NCBI GenBank assembly: GCA_964518335.1 | Contig: CAZFDT010000057.1 | Span: 1 to 31,945 of the forward strand | Length of the DNA stretch: 31,945 nt | Origin: CAZFDT01 sp964518335 | Lineage (GTDB): Bacteria; Planctomycetota; Phycisphaerae; Phycisphaerales; Phycisphaeraceae | Direction: 5' to 3' | In this document: positions 29,929 to 31,945 of the stretch, piece by piece | Position numbering within the stretch: position 1 is the stretch's first letter | Layout: every line of letters starts with the position of its first letter | Notes under the pieces: generated by a model | What the model was told of the DNA's origin: nothing | Seen by the model: the letters and a program-made list of their open reading frames with translations, nothing else | Databases searched by the model: none | Program-made: the position numbers and the translations under genes

Positions 29929-30039
29929 ATTCTAAACCCGCGCCGCAGCTCCGCCAAGCCTCCGCAGCGACGGGCTTTCTTCTTCCCCACGAAAGCCCGC
30001 CGCTGTCTCGGCTTTGCGAGACTGCGGCGCGGGTCGGCG
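29929..30039. repeat. 111-bp structured repeat, right copy
   Basis: Right member of the direct-repeat pair. Its ends carry a perfect 13-bp inverted repeat, ACCCGCGCCGCAG (29936-29948) and CTGCGGCGCGGGT (30022-30034), enclosing the two inner hairpins also found in the left copy. The final GCGCGGGTCGGCG is duplicated in tandem just beyond (to about 30052). It begins 8 bases before the transposase start and ends 14 bases after the hisS stop, so it may also serve as the hisS terminator. Confidence 0.85.
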
Positions 30040-30053
30040 GCGCGGGTCGGCGG

Positions 30054-31337
30054 TCACCCCCGTATGCGCACCACCGCATCCCCCAGCGCACACTCCACCT
30101 GCTCCCCGCTCCCCAGGTCCTTGCACTGCACACTCCCCGGCGTGTCGCCCACGATCATCGCGTACCGCGCTTTGGCCGCGACGGCGTCCTTGAGCAGCTT
30201 GCCCACGTTGCGCGACGCCTTGTAGCTGAACCGTGCGTGCAGCCCGCCGCGGCGCAGTTGACCGACGATCCCCGGGACCTGCACCGCACCGGCGTCGGTC
30301 GCGGCGATGACATACACGTCCGGCCTCGGGGCCACGTCCTCGGGCATCAGGCCCTTGTCGATCAGCACGTTGGTGAGCACCACGTCGCCCATGCCGAAGC
30401 CGACACCCGGAAGCGACGGCCCGCCGAACAGCTCGATGAGCTGGTCGTAGCGCCCGCCGCCGGCCATGGCGCGCTCGGCGCCGGAGCGCTCGTGGATCTC
30501 GAAGACCGTGCCGGTGTAATACGCCAGGCCGCGCACGATGCCCAGGTCGTACTCGCACCACTCGCTGATGCCGAAGCCGCGCAGTTGATCGTCGAGCGCC
30601 TCCAGGTCGCTCAGTTGCTCGCCCATGCCGATCGACCGGCGGAGGTGGTCCAGGTCGCCCGCGGCATATTTGCGGCGGCAGATCTCGTCGAACCGCTTGA
30701 CACGGTCCTCGTCGAGGCCCAGCGCCACAGCGCCTTGCGTGAAAACTTCCGGGGGCACTTTGTCGCGGCGATCCAGCAGGTCGAAGGCGTCGAGCATCCT
30801 TTCGTCGCTCACGCCCAGCCTGGCGAGGATGTGCCGCACCGTCGTGCGGTGGCTGATCTTCACCCGCACATGCTCGGGCCTCAGCCCCAGCTCGGCGAGC
30901 AGGTCCACTGCAACGAACATGCACTCGGCGTCGGCGACCGCGTCGGCCAGACCCAGCATGTCCACGTTCCACTGCCAGAACTCGCGCAGCCGACCACGCT
31001 GCGGCCGCTCCGCGCGACAGAGGTTGGGCGTGCAGAACCACTTGATCGGCTTGGGCAGACTGTTGGCCTTCTCCGCCACCATCCGCGCCAGCGTCGGCGT
31101 GAACTCCGGCCGGATCGCCAGGTCCCGCTCGCCGCGGTCCTGAAAGTGGAACAGTTCGCTGACGATCCCTTCGCCGCTCTTGACCTTGTACAGGTCCAGC
31201 GACTCGAAGATCGGCCCCTCAACCTGCTCAAACCCGTTGCGGATCGACACCCGCCGCCAGGCGTCGAGCAGGTGATTGTGCCACGCCATCTCGGCGGGGT
31301 AAAAATCGCGCGTACCTTTGGGGGCCTGGAGTTTCAT
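30054..31337 (-). CDS. hisS: Histidine-tRNA ligase
   Basis: A protein of 427 residues, normal length. ATG 31337 (KLQAPKGTRDFYP, the usual HisRS start) is one base after the stop of the upstream HD gene. Class II motifs are present: motif 2 as CRAERPQRGRLREFWQWNVD, the histidine-specific GLAYYTGTVFEI (Ala where many have Asp), and motif 3 with AMAGGGRYDQL. A C-terminal anticodon-binding domain follows (PDVYVIAATDAG, ARFSYKASRNVGKLLKDA, YAMIVGD). It attaches histidine to its tRNA. The C-terminus ends VVRIRG just before the 111-bp repeat. Confidence 0.96.
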   Translation of the reverse strand: MKLQAPKGTRDFYPAEMAWHNHLLDAWRRVSIRNGFEQVEGPIFESLDLYKVKSGEGIVSELFHFQDRGERDLAIRPEFTPTLARMVAEKANSLPKPIKWFCTPNLCRAERPQRGRLREFWQWNVDMLGLADAVADAECMFVAVDLLAELGLRPEHVRVKISHRTTVRHILARLGVSDERMLDAFDLLDRRDKVPPEVFTQGAVALGLDEDRVKRFDEICRRKYAAGDLDHLRRSIGMGEQLSDLEALDDQLRGFGISEWCEYDLGIVRGLAYYTGTVFEIHERSGAERAMAGGGRYDQLIELFGGPSLPGVGFGMGDVVLTNVLIDKGLMPEDVAPRPDVYVIAATDAGAVQVPGIVGQLRRGGLHARFSYKASRNVGKLLKDAVAAKARYAMIVGDTPGSVQCKDLGSGEQVECALGDAVVRIRG

Positions 31338-31338
31338 G

Positions 31339-31945
31339 TCAGGGACCATCATCTGGCAGCGTCGTCGGGTCCGGTCGGTAGATGCGGGTGTCCAGGGCCC
31401 AGATTTTCTCGGTGAAGTGGCCACCCAACTCATCGCTCTTGGCGCCGGTGTCGTTGCGGGCGGCGGCGATGGCCATGTGCAGCTTGGCGTCGAGGTCATC
31501 GATGTGGCTCACGGCAATGGCCTCGGGCGTGGCGGGGATCTTCAGAGCGCCGAACTCGAACTTGCCGTGGTGGCTGAGGATCATGTGATGCAGCACGCGG
31601 ACGACGGCCCCCGGCAGTTTGGTCCCGCGCTCGGCGCACTGGCGCACCTTCTCGTCGAGCAGGATCACCCCCCGCGCCACGTGCCCGATGAGTTGCCCGT
31701 CGTCGCTGTACCCGAAGCCGGTCTTCCACGTCAGCTCGAGGCACTTGCCCAAGTCGTGCAGGAACAGCCCCACGAGCACCAGGTCGCGGTTGACCTGTGG
31801 ATACAGCGGCACGATCAGCTCGGCGAGCTTCATGACGCTGAGCGTGTGTTCGAGCAGGCCGCCCAGGTAGGCGTGATGCAGGCTCATCGCCGCCGGCGCC
31901 TGTTTGAACAGAGCCATCAGCTCCGCGTCGTCGAGGTACGTCTGC
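31339..31945 (-). CDS. HD-domain 3'-5' exoribonuclease, YhaM-like (N-terminus outside window)
   Basis: The reading frame is open to the window edge, so only about 200 C-terminal residues are seen (the visible part starts QTYLDDAELMALFKQAPAA). HHAYLGGLLEHTLSVMKLA, VGLFLHDLGKCLEL (the HD pair), HHMILSHHGKFEFGA and HIDDLDAKL are the metal-binding motifs of the YhaM/CBF1 group, which degrades RNA or single-stranded DNA from the 3' end. A preceding OB-fold domain would be expected upstream. It is followed by hisS after one base, so the two are co-transcribed. The tail RPDPTTLPDDGP is probably disordered. Confidence 0.88.
   Translation of the reverse strand, partial: QTYLDDAELMALFKQAPAAMSLHHAYLGGLLEHTLSVMKLAELIVPLYPQVNRDLVLVGLFLHDLGKCLELTWKTGFGYSDDGQLIGHVARGVILLDEKVRQCAERGTKLPGAVVRVLHHMILSHHGKFEFGALKIPATPEAIAVSHIDDLDAKLHMAIAAARNDTGAKSDELGGHFTEKIWALDTRIYRPDPTTLPDDGP

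Larger units (their letters stand above)
29206..30039 (-). mobile_element. REP-associated-type transposase unit flanked by direct repeats
   Basis: An 834-bp unit: 111-bp repeat, single transposase gene, 111-bp repeat. The gene fills the interval almost exactly (gaps of 10 and 8 bases). The arrangement is that of RAYT genes, which are single-copy Y1 transposases bordered by the palindromic repeats they are thought to spread. It lies between bamA and hisS without disturbing either. Confidence 0.7.

Noticed and set aside
1..31945. tRNA, rRNA or riboswitch genes
   Set aside because: I scanned for T-loop sequences and common riboswitch cores by eye and saw none; a covariance-model search was not possible here.

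Overview
The window looks like chromosomal DNA of a high-GC planctomycete, most likely of the Phycisphaerae or a related class. The grounds are several PQQ-type beta-propeller secreted proteins, two pseudopilin-like proteins with the N-terminal methylation motif, a PEP-CTERM protein, a BamA/Skp/LpxD outer-membrane cassette, and short dispersed repeats (a CGGGCTTACGCC-type hairpin, 7-bp G-tract arrays, AACGCTAAAA units). The class assignment is inference; no rRNA gene is present.

Layout. (1) 1-3527 is an accessory region. It holds a lower-GC pair (DUF4365 protein plus unknown partner), a DUF3800 protein with a tiny remnant-like reading frame in front of it, and G-tract repeats. (2) 3528-19778, all on the minus strand, is a dense 13-gene cluster. 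Four genes (two PQQ propellers, a PEP-CTERM protein, a pseudopilin) are followed, behind a candidate internal promoter, by nine genes joined by overlaps or gaps of 7 nt or less: PQQ propeller, PQQ propeller, DUF3311 small membrane protein, sodium:solute symporter, short ANL (LuxE-like) acyl-activating enzyme, aldehyde dehydrogenase/acyl reductase, iron alcohol dehydrogenase, PQQ propeller, GT4 glycosyltransferase. The enzymes would link a carboxylate, an aldehyde and an alcohol; the symporter pair would import the substrate. I know of no named system with this composition, and it is the main candidate for an undescribed system here. (3) 19839-21070, plus strand: a divergent pseudopilin gene and an ArsR-fold regulator. 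(4) 21217-24677, plus strand: a LacI regulator, a creatinase-like M24 protein that has lost metal ligands, a creatininase-family amidohydrolase and an ASRT-family small-molecule-binding protein, probably one LacI-controlled operon. (5) 24863-29042, minus strand: lpxD, skp/ompH and bamA, the conserved outer-membrane biogenesis order. (6) 29206-30039: a REP-associated-type tyrosine transposase gene set exactly between two 111-bp structured direct repeats. (7) 30054-31945, minus strand: hisS and the end of a YhaM-like HD nuclease gene.

Sequence-level signals of note are a signal peptide built almost entirely from an inverted AACGCTAAAA repeat, candidate promoters that mostly share a 16-bp spacer and often place the transcription start at or next to the start codon (leaderless genes), and a 9-mer, GCTGCAGTG, that occurs seven times inside coding sequence at the cost of less-used codons. 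All counts were made by eye.
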